Assembly (NCBI GenBank): GCA_015179045.1
Contig: WHUZ01000008.1
Coordinates: forward strand, 248,001 to 312,000
DNA from: Kalaharituber pfeilii
Lineage: Eukaryota; Ascomycota; Pezizomycetes; Pezizales; Pezizaceae
Length of the DNA stretch: 64,000 nucleotides
Direction of reading: 5' to 3'
Below, piece by piece: positions 30,666 through 40,563 of the stretch; the stretch's first letter is position 1; the number at the start of each line of letters is the position of its first letter. Below the pieces are notes generated by a model. It was not told the origin of the DNA and made no database searches. It was given only the letters and a program-made list of their open reading frames with translations. A program made the translations under genes and the position numbers.

Positions 30666-32613
30666 TTTTTTTTTTTTTTTTTTTTTTATTTCATTAATCG
30701 CATGCCGCCCTAAGGGCTATGGCGATGTTTAGTTACATAACGAAATTCACACGAAATTCACGCCGCCCGCTCCAGAGTTACTCCCCTCCTGCCCACTCTA
30801 AAATTTCCCGCACGTTCCTCCCCTTGTCAATCTGTCTTATTCCTTCCGCCCCCCCGCATTTCCTAGCCCATGCCTTGCAGTCTTGCCGTACGTGTTCCCA
30901 ATTCTCTGGGGCCTCCCCACACCATCGGCATTCCGGTGATTCGGCTTTCCCTATGTGGTATCTCCATTCTTTCAGCCCCTTATTTCCTAAGATCCCCGCC
31001 AGCGTTGAGAGGTATCGCCTTCGGTCCGCGATTTGCAGAGGTCGGTAGTTCAGACCCGCCTGCTTTCTCTCCGTGGCTCGCAGTGCCTTATACTCTTGTT
31101 TTATACCTGCTTCTGTTACGGTTTCGTCTTCGTATTGTAGCGCTGTGCCGACTTTAGCCGCCCAGTCTGCCTCCGTGTTCCCTTTCACCCCTTGTGGCTT
31201 TTCACCCATATCACCGCCAGGTCTAGGTCCCCTTTCGCTATCCGGTCCTCCCACCTCTTCCTTACCAGAGTGGATGCTCCGTCGACCGTGGGGTCCCCTT
31301 TCCCTATTCTCCGTAGTCTCGCTATCGCCGTTTGTGAGTCGGTGATTATTAGCAATTCGCCTTGTTGTTCCATTGCTTCGCTTATTGCTATCAGCTCGCC
31401 GTCGTTCACCGTACTCCTCCGACCCAGGAAAAGTGATGTGGAACCCGTCTGGTGGTATACTCCTGCGCCCGTGCTTTCTTCGATTCTACTCCCGTCCGTG
31501 TACACTCCCTGCCTTCGTCGATTTCCTTTTCCAGGATTTTCTCCCATTCTTCCCTGTCCAGGTCGCTCGGGTGTGTCGGATGTATGTAGATCGGCAGGGG
31601 GTCATTATGTCGTAGATCTCCCCTCAGGTACCGGGTATCCTGGTCTTCGAGTGTCATCTCCCCGGGGAATCTTAGTGCACGTGCCTCCACCCGTTCCCCT
31701 TCTCCTTTGACGAACGTGTGTATTGATTCCAAGTTGACTATCGCTTCTACTATTGGTCTTCTTGTTCCCCAAGGGGCTCCGGAGATGTCTCTTGCCACCG
31801 TGTACTGCCACTTTTCGAGGGTCCGTAGCTTTGATTCCGCGGGTGCTCCTTCGCGTAGTTCCTCCATGCCCAGCTCCCGTACGTGGCTATATTCCTTGCT
31901 ACACTGGTGTATAGTTGTCTTCTCTTGCTCGGGGGTATCTTGGTGAGCCTGGCGGCTATATTCCAGGCCGCTTTCCCCAGTCTCAACCTTTTCTCGAAGT
32001 GTTCGTTGTATTTAAGCTCCCAATCCACCGTCAGCCCCACCAATCGGTAGCTTTTCCCCTTCACCCCGACTATCAGCGTCTCTGCCTTGTTGGGGTCGAT
32101 CTCAAAGCCTGCCTCTTTGGCGTTCGAAGTGAGTTCGTTCCTGTGTTCCGCTATCGCTTTCTTCAGCTGCCGTATCGACGGACTCGAGATCACGCTGTGG
32201 AAGTCGTCCACATAGGTGCGTGTGAATTGTCTTTTTTCTGTCTTCTTCGTTAATGGGGCTACCCCCACCAGGAACGTGACCGGAGACAGTGGGGATCCTT
32301 GTGGTACCCCGTCCGTCATTATCCCTTTGCCTCTCTCTTTCCCGTCCCAGGATATCGTGAACTCCGTGGGTTCCGTGAATCCTTGGACGAACGCCGCTAT
32401 GTTCGGGTTTACTTCTTCGATTAGTTCAACCACCTCCTCGCTCCGGACGTGGTTGAACGCAGCCTTGATGTCATCCCCGACAATCGCGGTCCAGTGTCCT
32501 TTTCCCAATGGGTTGTCGACCTCCTTCAGTACCTGTCTCTGTAGGTCTTCGCATCCCCTATGTGGTCTACTCCCTAGTTGATTGTCGCCGAATAGGCTGT
32601 CCATTCGCTGTAT
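30666..32613 (-). mobile_element. Lineage-A LINE with RT and RNase H
   Basis: A 1948-bp insertion, 13-bp TSD GAGGTTTACGTAC (30653-30665 and 32614-32626). The minus strand starts inside RT: GSRPHRGCEDL; motif A DDIKAAFNHV; motif B DGVPQGSPLSP; motif C YVDDF (about 32200); VGLTVDWELKYNEHF; then the thumb, RNase H (YTDGSRIEES, LLIITDSQTAIARL, IWVKSHKG, NTEADWAAK), finger CRWCGEAPENWEHVRQDC and stop at 30778. The endonuclease and the front of RT are missing by 5' truncation. Frame changes near 31860, 31480 and 31190 disable it. Tail hairpin ATCGCATGCCGCCC / GGGCTATGGCGATG. Confidence 0.95.
31750..32604 (-). CDS. Reverse transcriptase domain of the lineage-A LINE (partial)
   Basis: An open frame of about 284 codons covering RT motifs from just before motif A to the thumb. 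Catalytic residues are present: Asp of DDIKAAFN and both Asp of YVDD. It lacks a natural start because the copy is 5'-truncated at 32613; the first Met is internal. The C-terminal ~35 codons are out of the ancestral frame. Replication of such elements is by target-primed reverse transcription at nicked chromosomal DNA. Confidence 0.85.
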   Translation of the reverse strand: MDSLFGDNQLGSRPHRGCEDLQRQVLKEVDNPLGKGHWTAIVGDDIKAAFNHVRSEEVVELIEEVNPNIAAFVQGFTEPTEFTISWDGKERGKGIMTDGVPQGSPLSPVTFLVGVAPLTKKTEKRQFTRTYVDDFHSVISSPSIRQLKKAIAEHRNELTSNAKEAGFEIDPNKAETLIVGVKGKSYRLVGLTVDWELKYNEHFEKRLRLGKAAWNIAARLTKIPPSKRRQLYTSVARNIATYGSWAWRNYAKEHPRNQSYGPSKSGSTRWQETSPEPLGEQEDQ

Positions 32614-33170
32614 GAGGTTTACGTACAGAAATGTATAATTGAAAAGGAAATGGAATCAAACATGAAGTCAAATACAATCGCTATGCCCAATTCAATATAT
32701 ATCCACCAGTTTGTCTTCCCCGTCCTGGCTGCTGTCTCGCCCATTCCATTATTTCCACCAGTGTGTCTCTGTCTCCCTCTCTGGTGCCTGTGGGGCAGCA
32801 CAGGTCGTCTTCGCCCCTTGGGCATTTCTGTCTCCAGACCCTGCTCTGTGTTAGTATGTGGCGGGTGTTTCGTAGTCCTCGCCGCACGAGCGGCACTCCG
32901 GACTGTTCCGATCTTGTGTTTCCAGTGGCGCAAGCCCTTCCCCCCGAGGATCCCTGCTAGGGTTGAGACTCTGCGGCCTAATCAAGATACAGCTGAGCGA
33001 GGTCTTCTGCGGTAGCTAATTCAGTTGTAGGACATAGATGTCGCATTTCAGTGAGCCTGTCAACCACCATCAGAATGGCATTGAATCTCTAAGGTCTACA
33101 TTCAGGAAGTCCAATGACGATATAGTGGCCCGTTGCATCAAAAAGGAATGTCAACATCTATAAGAGCCGA

Positions 33171-33640
33171 TGGAGCTGGCTCAAGTGGATGATTGCAGGC
33201 TGAATGAGGTGGAAGCAGAGGATAACAGTGTGATAGATGGGCCGGACAGGTGCCTGGGGAAGGAGATGGTGAAGACTAGAGGCCCCGAAGAGGGAAGAAC
33301 TGCGCAGGTACTCTGCGCTGAGACCAAGTGGCTGCGGCGGGGACAGGCTTAAGAAGTTGGAGAAGCGGCGGCGCGGTGAGGAGAGCTATATTTATTCCAC
33401 CACGCAGTCGTGCTCTTTGGGTTAGTCTCATACCAAATCCCTAGGGCACTCTCCTCTTTGGGTAGTCTCGTAACCAGCTCTTTGGGTAACTGTGGTCACA
33501 AGCCCTGGGTCTTGGCATGAGATTATTGTGCGAGTATGTTAACATGTAACGTCCTGTTATGTAGCTGTTAGAACATACCACGCGCTTAGTAAGAGAGGTC
33601 GGCTTCGCACGGACGGGGGAGGCTCTTGGCGAAATTGTCG
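33171..33640. other. Unassigned, possible solo LTR
   Basis: Contains CTATATTTATTCC (about 33387) and TCTTTGGGTTAGTCTC-like repeats (three copies of CTCTTTGGGT, 33413-33485). No partner LTR or TSD found. Confidence 0.3.
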
Positions 33641-33720
33641 TCGCACTGCCATGGCGAACAGCTGCATGGGGTCACGTGATGAAAAATAACAATAAAACGA
33701 GCTAAGCTGCTGGACATGTT

Positions 33721-33781
33721 TTTTTTTTTTTGTTTTTTTTCACGTGACCCCGCTTGTAGCTGTTCGCCATGGCAGGGCCGT
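33721..33781 (-). mobile_element. Hairpin-only insertion, lineage B
   Basis: TSD TGGACATGTT (33711-33720 and 33782-33791); poly-T with one G, TCACGTGACCCCGC, TTGTAGCTGTTCGCC, ATGGCAGGG. A second, older plus-strand copy (CTGCCATGGCGAACAGC, TGCATGGGGTCACGTGA) lies 30 bp upstream at 33648-33695. Confidence 0.9.
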
Positions 33782-33982
33782 TGGACATGTTGACCGGTAA
33801 TCACTACCCGTGATAATAACAACAGCTTACATAATAGCTTTGCCAACACCCACTCGCAGAACTGTCATTCAGCGCCTGGTCCTAGTGTAGGCTAGGTTCC
33901 TACTTGAGCAGTACTCATCTGTAATGCAAAAGGGCTGCTTTAATTACGTTGAGTTCTGAGCCGCATGCGCGGGTTCAAAAAG

Positions 33983-34017
33983 TACAGTCACTGGGCAAAA
34001 GTCTAGGTAACGCCACC
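33983..34017 (+). repeat. Orphan Tc1/mariner-type terminal sequence
   Basis: TACAGTCACTGGGCAAAAG then TCTAGGTAACGCCACC resembles Tc1-type ends; the inverted end at 49101-49127 (TTTTGCCATGTGACTGTA) is similar. No transposase is adjacent. Confidence 0.45.
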
Positions 34018-34227
34018 TTTCTTGGCACCTCCAAGTGCATTCTTACATTGCTTCAAGCTCCAGAACCAAACAGTGCGATTACGAAACTTGCACCTGCGGT
34101 TTGTAGAGCTTTGCCCGTAGCATCACATAGCACAAGGAGGAGTCATGACAATAACTGCAGTAAAATATATACATCATTACTGAAAGAATAAATAATAAGT
34201 GTTTTTTTTTAGAATTTGCACTGCATA

Positions 34228-34393
34228 ATCTATTATAGTACTGAGCTACATCCCTCTTGGCGTCCACCTAACCCCTGTCAAAAAAGGCCTTGGCAACAAC
34301 CGCGAATACCATCTATTATAGTACTGAGCTACATCCCTCTTGGCGTCCACCTAACCCCTGTCAAAAAAGGCCTTGGCAACAACCGCGAATACC
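34228..34393 (+). repeat. Perfect 83-bp tandem duplication
   Basis: The block starting ATCTATTATAGTACTGAGC (34228) is repeated without change from 34311, period 83 bp. Identity implies a very recent duplication. Confidence 0.95.
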
Positions 34394-34461
34394 ATATCAA
34401 TGTACTGAGTGAAATGTTCCACATACTCCTGAACCTCAACATACCCCTGAACCTTCGTCAT

Positions 34462-34525
34462 TTTTTTTTTTTTTTTTTTTTTTTAATCACATAACCCCGC
34501 TTGTAGCACTTGGCCATGGCAGGGT
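34462..34525 (-). mobile_element. Hairpin-only insertion, lineage B
   Basis: TSD TGAACCTTCGTCAT (34448-34461 and 34526-34539); poly-T, AATCACATAACCCCGC, TTGTAGCACTTGGCC, ATGGCAGGG. Confidence 0.95.
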
Positions 34526-34779
34526 TGAACCTTCGTCATAAGGCACATATTAATGTGGAATATGCCAAACGCCCGACAATACCTATATCAAGAGTTTGCG
34601 TCACATTTCGTATGGAATCAACCTTCACGGAAATAGACACCACGACAATGAGGAGTTGCAATTGGCCGTATCTATCACTGCAATCCCTTTATGTGAAATG
34701 TTCACATTCTCCAGAACCTCAACATACTCGGCATAAGATACAGAAGAATGAGCCAAATTTTATAGGTATGATATATCTC

Positions 34780-36014
34780 TCTCACTATCAGGAGATGAAG
34801 CATAACGAGTTCAATTTGACAGGTACAGCCGCAGCTTTCCATAGCACAATAGTAACAGAGTGAGCTGAATTTAACAGGTATAAGAGTACAATTTGACTGG
34901 TATTCGATGGCACGAGATGCAGCTGAACAAGTCAAATTTGACAGGTATGGTAGGTCCATTTCACCTCGCGAGATACAGCAGAATGAGCTGAATTTGATAG
35001 GCACTTTGACAGGCACGACAGCTCCTCAATGGTGTGAGGTGCAGCAGAACGAGTCAAATTTGACAGGTATGGTAGGTCCATTTCACCCCGCGAGATGCAG
35101 CAAAATGAGCCGAATTTGACAGGTACTTTGACAGGCACAACAGCTCCTCAATTTGACAGGCATGACAGCTCTTCAATTTGACAGGTATGATAGCTCCTCA
35201 ATTTAACAGGCACGACAGCTCCTCAATTTGACAGGCGCGACAGCTCCTCAATTTGACAGGCACGACAGCTCCTCAATGGTGTGAGATGCAGTAGAACGAG
35301 TCAAATGTGATAGGTATGGTAGGTCTATTTCACCTCACGAGATACAGCAGAATGAGCCGAATTTGACAGGCACTTTGACAGGCACCGCAGCTCCTCAATT
35401 TAACAGGCACGACAGCTCCTCAATTCGACAGGCACGGCAGCTCCTCAATGGTGTGAGATGCAGCAGAACGAGTCAAATTGACAGGTATAGTAGGTCCATT
35501 TCACCCCGCGAGATGCCGCAAAATGAGCCAAATTTGACAGGCACTTTGACAGGCATGACAGCTCCTCAATTTGACAAGCACGACAGCTCCTCAATAGTGC
35601 GACATGCAGCAGAACGAGTCAAATGTGATAGGTATGGTAGGTCTATTTTACCTCGCAAGATGCAGCAAAATGAGCCGAATTTTACAGGAACTTTACAGGT
35701 ATGATAGCTCCTCAATGGTGAGATGCAGCAGAATGAGCCGAATTTAATAGGTATAACAGTCTTCCTCGATGGCGTAAGATGTGGTCAAGTTGACAGATAT
35801 GACCTTGACAGGGAAAAATGAGGCAGAATAAGCCCAATTTAACAGGTATGACAGCTTTCTCTCAATGGCGCGAGATGTGGCCGAATGAGCTCAAGTTGAC
35901 AAGTATTACAGGACTCTTTCCATAGCGTAAGAGCAGCAGAATGAGCTGAATTTGACAGGTATAGTAGGTCTCTCTTGCCCTGCCATGGCGAGCAGCTGCA
36001 AGCGGAGTTACGGG

Positions 36015-36051
<37 letters not shown>

Positions 36052-36980
36052 TAGGTCTCTCTTGATAGCACGAGATGCAGCAAAATGAACTCAATTGCAC
36101 CGGTGTGTAAGTCTCCCTTGACAATACAAGATACAGTAGAATAAACTAACTTTAACAAGTATATAGGTATGGCAAGACTCTTCTATGGCACGAGATACAA
36201 AAGAATGAGCCAAATTTCATAAGTATGGCACACCTCTCTTACCAGCGTGAGATGTAGTAAACGAACTCAATTTGATAGGTATAGTAGTACCTTTCCATAG
36301 GAGAGTAGCAGAGTGAGCCAAATTTGACAGATGTAATAGGACTCTTTCCGCATTGTGAGATATAGTAGAATGAGCACAATTTGATAGTTATTCAATAGCA
36401 CAAGATGCAGCAGAACGAGAGTCGAATTTGACAGATATCGCAGGTCTATTTGAGCCTGGGAGATGCAGCAGAATAAGCCGAATGTGACAAGGATTGGTAG
36501 ATCTCTCTTGCTAACATGAGATACAGCAGGGCGAGCACAATTTGACAGGCATGACAGCTCCTCAATAATGTGAGATGCAGCAGAATGAGCCGAATTCAAT
36601 AGGAATGGCAGTCTCTCTCGATGGTGTGAGATGAGGCAGAATGAGCTCAATTTAACAGATTATGACAGCTTCCTTTCGATGGCATGAGATGAGCCAGAAT
36701 GAGCTCAAGTTGACAAGTATTACCGGACTCTTTCCACAGTGTGAGAACAGCAGAATGAGCCAAATTTGACAGGTACGGCAGGACCCACCTGGCAGCGTGG
36801 AACATGGTAAAATGAGCTCAATTCACAGTTAAGGCTGGCCCCTTTCTATGGTGCAAAGTGAGGCGGTATGGCTCAATTTGACAGATACAATAAGACCGCC
36901 TTGATGGTGCAAGATATGCCAAAATGAGCTCAATTTACAAGTATGGCAGATTACTGCAACATGAGAATGCGCTGGACTGG
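34780..36980. repeat. 2.2-kb degenerate tandem array (~56- and ~66-bp units)
   Basis: The motif GAGATGCAGCAGAATGAGC followed by C(A/G)AATTTGACAGGTATG recurs throughout. Between about 34920 and 35720 two unit types alternate: one ending GGTAGGTCCATTTCACC and one with CTTTGACAGGCACGACAGCTC, giving a higher-order period near 120 bp. In places the short word CTCAATTTGACAGGCACGAC is itself amplified (35130-35275). Divergence rises toward 36980. No coding frame is kept. Confidence 0.85.
35978..36049 (+). mobile_element. Hairpin-only insertion, lineage B, in the tandem array
   Basis: TSD AGTAGGTCTCTCTTG (35963-35977 and 36050-36064); CCCTGCCATGGCGAGCAGC, TGCAAGCGGAGTTACGGGA and about 30 A. The long pure A-tract suggests it is young. 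Confidence 0.95.
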
Positions 36981-36989
36981 TACAGCATG

Positions 36990-38848
36990 GCGGGGTGATA
37001 AAGGGGCACCTGCCAAAGGTTACAATCATCGGCTACTACAGTACCTACTGACTTAGGCTCCATTCCCCACCCTTTACTGTTTTTTAAATCGCAAGCACTC
37101 TATAGATAGCGATAGCTATGTCTATTCTTCATCATCACCCTCAGCCTTCAATTCTTCCACTTTCTCATATCCTCTTGCCATCATTCCAGCTGTATTAGTT
37201 ATATCTTTTTAATTACCTTACACGTGTTAATATTCTCACTTGAATAGCATTTATACGTGGGTCTAGAGGGCGGATAAGGAAGCTGGGTACACCTAAAAGG
37301 GCATATGCTGGACATCTGAGCAATATCATTGTGGGTAGATATTAACCGGAATTTAGGTAGAGTTTATGGGCTGTAACGAGGGTTTCACTATCCATAGGTT
37401 CTACAATTATTAGCATTATACTCTACAAAATATATAAAATTAATACTAGAGCTCCCTGGATGCAGGAGTGGGATTACGTGATATTATAAATAACAATGAG
37501 AATATACCGATATGAGTAAATGCAGAGAAAAGAGATTGTACGGTCATGGAACTGGTAAAGAGTGTACAGTCACTTGACGCCGACTATACGGGTCCCTTAT
37601 CCACTACCGCTATACCTACACTCACCCTCGCGGTCGCGAGGTGGCCACATGCTAGTAGTTTTGTACTACATGAGGAAAACCTTTTTGTCCCTGATATGCC
37701 CTGATATGACAATACATCCTGATTCAAATCTATTTCATATTCTTAATATTTTTTCCATGATGCTATGGGTTTTGTGGAGAGCTATTAGGTTCTATGTACC
37801 ATACCGTATTTATGTCTCAAAACGTCAATTTTATATGAGAATTTGATAGTCTTGGCATTTTTGATAGTCTTGGCATTTTCCAGGTTGTAATTTTTGCTTG
37901 CCAACCCCCAGAGCTCGAAATGCAGTTCTACTACCTGAATTAAAAAATTCTAGCTATTATCTGTTATATAGAAAATCACCTTTATGTATCTGATTATAAT
38001 AATAGCAGTGTATAGAGCTTAAAAAGTAGTGGTTTTTGTTTGCAGTCTCCAGTAACCAAGCAGTTTCTTTCAATGCTACACTATTGACCATTGTGCTATA
38101 GTCACTTCCTTCACTGTAGCTTTTTCCATACCCTATATACTACTGCCTGTTCAAGTTATACGTTAATCGGGTCACTGACGGTTGAGATATTTCAATACTT
38201 GTTCATATGGACCCTGTCACCGCGTGCGCTCAGATCGCTTTCGCCAAGACTTTACTCAGTTCGAGCAGCTGAGATCAACTTATGTACGTATACTCTCTAC
38301 ACTTACTCAGCTGCTCCAATGCATTTCAACCCTGGAGTCTCATAGCACATCCGCAAACCCAATGGGAAAAAATTAATGAAAATTGAGAAAACCACAACGT
38401 GAATAAAAATCTATATTAGTAGACGTCATGAGTTTAATGTTTTTGATGTATTTTTCGGCTTGTTAAATACATTCCAAAACTGTTCTCGAGAGTGAAAATG
38501 TGTTATGTTTGTCAAACTACTGTCTTAGTTAGCACGCTTTGTATTAGTGGTTTATTTTGAAGTTCATCAATAAGGATAGTCTCAGTTCTAACTTTGGTGC
38601 CTTGCTGAATAATACTTTCAAATTGCCTTGCCGCTCACACTAGTTGTACCTGCCTGTCCCTGCAGCCAGAAATCTGAGCATCATATCACATATCGCTACC
38701 ATGAAACGAAGTTTGACATTGGACAACTTGAATAAAGAATCTAACGGTGAGTGTATTCTAATTTATTACTTTTGTTCTACAGAGGAAATTAATTGATAAT
38801 GCAGCGATATGCGAGTTCTTCGCATGGGGGTGCCAGTCTCATACATCT
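36990..38848. other. No gene recognised
   Basis: AT-rich with short frames. An eroded B-type tail (CTCCCTGGATGCAGGAG, TGGGATTACGTGATATT) at about 37450-37490 and a Tc1-like TACAGTCACTTGACGCC at 37565 are the only recognisable pieces. A possible small split ORF starts at ATG 38701 (donor GTGAGTG) but is too short to support. Confidence 0.35.
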
Positions 38849-38862
38849 ATCAACTACACTTT

Positions 38863-38931
38863 TTTTTTTTACTACCAACTAACCCCACTTGTCGCTGCTC
38901 ACCCACTTGTCGCTGCTCACTATGGCAGGGC
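38863..38931 (-). mobile_element. Hairpin insertion, lineage B, with internal duplication
   Basis: Flanks ATCAACTACACTT (38850-38862) and ATCACCTACACTT (38932-38944). Poly-T, ACTAACCCCACTTGTCGC, then CCCACTTGTCGCTGCTCA present twice, ending TATGGCAGGGC. Confidence 0.75.
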
Positions 38932-38944
38932 ATCACCTACACTT

Positions 38945-39140
38945 TGAACGGCGAAACCAAAAGGAATCAAGGAAGTGCTTGAAGAGTGTGGGCTTTGGAG
39001 ACAGCGTATTGTTTTCCAGACGTTGGAGCACTTATCTCTCACGTGAAGTCAACTTCTTTCGGATCATTCTTCCGGGATTGATCTGTGGACGACTTCTATT
39101 ATCAAGCCTTCGCAGCCGAAAATTGTGCCAATGGTAAGCA
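38945..39140 (+). pseudogene. Fragment of a DDE-type transposase
   Basis: Plus-strand AKPKGIKEVLEECGLW, RQRIVFQTLEHLSLT then stop resembles the [KG]I[KR]xVLEERGLW segment common in a widespread family of fungal DDE endonuclease-like transposases. Only about 60 codons are recognisable, with no catalytic motif, so family and function are tentative. Confidence 0.4.
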
Positions 39141-39826
39141 GAGAACGTAGTTTAGAGCGACCTTGGGCACAATATACGTTCCATCAAACGCGTTGATGAT
39201 TTTTCATTTTGTTTGTGCGAAGAAGGATAGTGGTTAGTTCGGCATAGGCAAAGTCGAAGGTGTATAGTGCCAGGTAGGAAACGCAGGAATGATGGGACTG
39301 GCAAGGTATGCGTTTGGATTGTCTATGTCCAGATAAAAGTTATCCATCGGGCGACCGATCGAATGTCCGATGGGGTGTCCGAGATTGTCGTACGCGTCGG
39401 TTTGTAGGAACTGAACGTGATTTCTTGGAACAAAGGGGGTACTTACAAGGGGAAATGGAAGCTCATGGATATTTAGTTTCTGTTCTATCAATATCCTCGT
39501 TTTCACTGTGAACTCAACGTTATTGAGTGTTTTGGGTGCAGCAAATTTTTATGCGCGAAATGATGGAGGGGATTTCAGAGGTTTTTGCTTTTTTTGTGTC
39601 TAGAGTAGGTTTTGTTGATTTCCAGTTTACCAAACCGTTGGAAAAACTAAACTACGGCGGTGCCGGGCATGAATATTGGGGCGGGGAATAATGCCGTACG
39701 ATCTAGGTAGAAAAGAAAGAAAGGATCTGCACTCAGTTACAACACGGTCACCACGTGAGACTAACGTCGCCCCCCCTGCCTACATCTCCTGGTGTGGTAG
39801 AGTACTTGGATTAATACCAATCTGGT

Positions 39827-40030
39827 CCCTCGGGCACACGAAATCGTAAAATTTCGTCCCCACCCCAAAAGAGCTTGGTTATGGAGCTCAAATGACGACA
39901 GGTACCCTTGCAGAGTCTGTGATGAGCCAAAATTCGAGGCTTCCATTGGCCAGTAGTTGTCCTTGCGCTGTACACATATACTCCCAAGAAGTTTTAGGGT
40001 GGGAGGATTTCGCGTGCCCGAGGGACCCAA
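39827..40030. repeat. ~200-bp hairpin/MITE-like inverted repeat
   Basis: CTGGTCCCTCGGGCACACGA at about 39828 pairs with CGCGTGCCCGAGGGACCCA at about 40012-40030; similarity continues inward (CCCCACCC, AAAGAGCTTGG / CCAAGAAGTTTTAGGG) for about 50 bp. No TSD was resolved. Confidence 0.55.
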
Positions 40031-40563
40031 TCTGTGGACCCAGGAAAGACCGGAAAAACGGATTTGGACGATTTTGAAGTCAAATCAAATTGTACAAGTC
40101 GAATTACGTTTGAGGCTTGATAATCTGCGAATTCCGACCGTGAATATGAGACTTCTTGTAGCTAGAGTACAGCGTTTTGATTGTTGCCTTATGCTTACCC
40201 ACATACTGGTACATGCGTGTCCAATTGTTTTTTCGCTAACGTTTCGCAGGTGTGGGTGCTGGTTTGGAAAAAGTACAGGGATGCGGATCATTGCTCGCAT
40301 GCCGCCCTACGAAAATGCAACGGCTAGCTATAAAGCTCCACTGATTTTTAGAGGTCCTATTAAAACATAGCTCATTAACACGCTATATAATTCAAGCATG
40401 CGAGCCTACGTTTTTTTGCTCATCGTAATGGTATTCTATAGTACTCTTCACCAGATTCAGCCTTCCACAGTCTCCCTTGGTACTTGCCCAAGCCTGCAAC
40501 TAACGAAACACTCTGAAGGAACTCGATGGAAGCTCATACGATGCCGGCTTGTGAGTGTGACCT

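Larger units (their letters stand above)
30602..32998 (-). mobile_element. Older lineage-A LINE 3' fragment, split by a younger one
   Basis: Its poly-T and hairpin (ACTCGCGTGCCGCC / GGCTATGGCGAG) are at 30602-30655. Ten bases beyond the hairpin the LINE 30666-32613 is inserted; the older copy resumes at 32627 with 3' UTR and a degenerate C-terminus (C..LVRRGLRNTRHIL-like finger, RVWRQKCPRGEDDL) to about 32998. Flanking TATAGCTGA / TACAGCTGA in the gypsy relic may be its diverged TSD. Confidence 0.75.
29260..33170 (-). pseudogene. Ty3/gypsy polyprotein relic (integrase), multiply interrupted
   Basis: Minus strand, right to left after removing insertions: VVDRLTEMRHLCPTTELATA with AEDLAQLY (integrase core, about 33060-32985), then LYLNHVWRIRGLPQSIISDR with SSQFTSE (second catalytic Asp, 30590-30520), KAQVRLSTSYHPEIDSQSER with MNAIIEQYLR (catalytic Glu, about 30400-30310). 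A degenerate linker, ETRKAKLQNMQLRHAEYTN, FLPGDRVWLTSILALKGR, LWVVMLINLKLP (29980-29870) and [14 protein letters not shown] (about 29430) complete the chromoviral C-terminal order. Stops are scattered (e.g. FW*HLCK). RT and gag lie outside or are gone. Four LINE-derived insertions divide it. Confidence 0.85.

Noticed and set aside
34780..36980. CRISPR-like array
   Set aside because: Repeats are degenerate, units are contiguous without unique spacers, and the genome is eukaryotic.
38701..38795. Tiny spliced ORF (ATG 38701, donor GTGAGTG, acceptor CTACAG)
   Set aside because: Fewer than 25 codons and no support beyond splice-like words.
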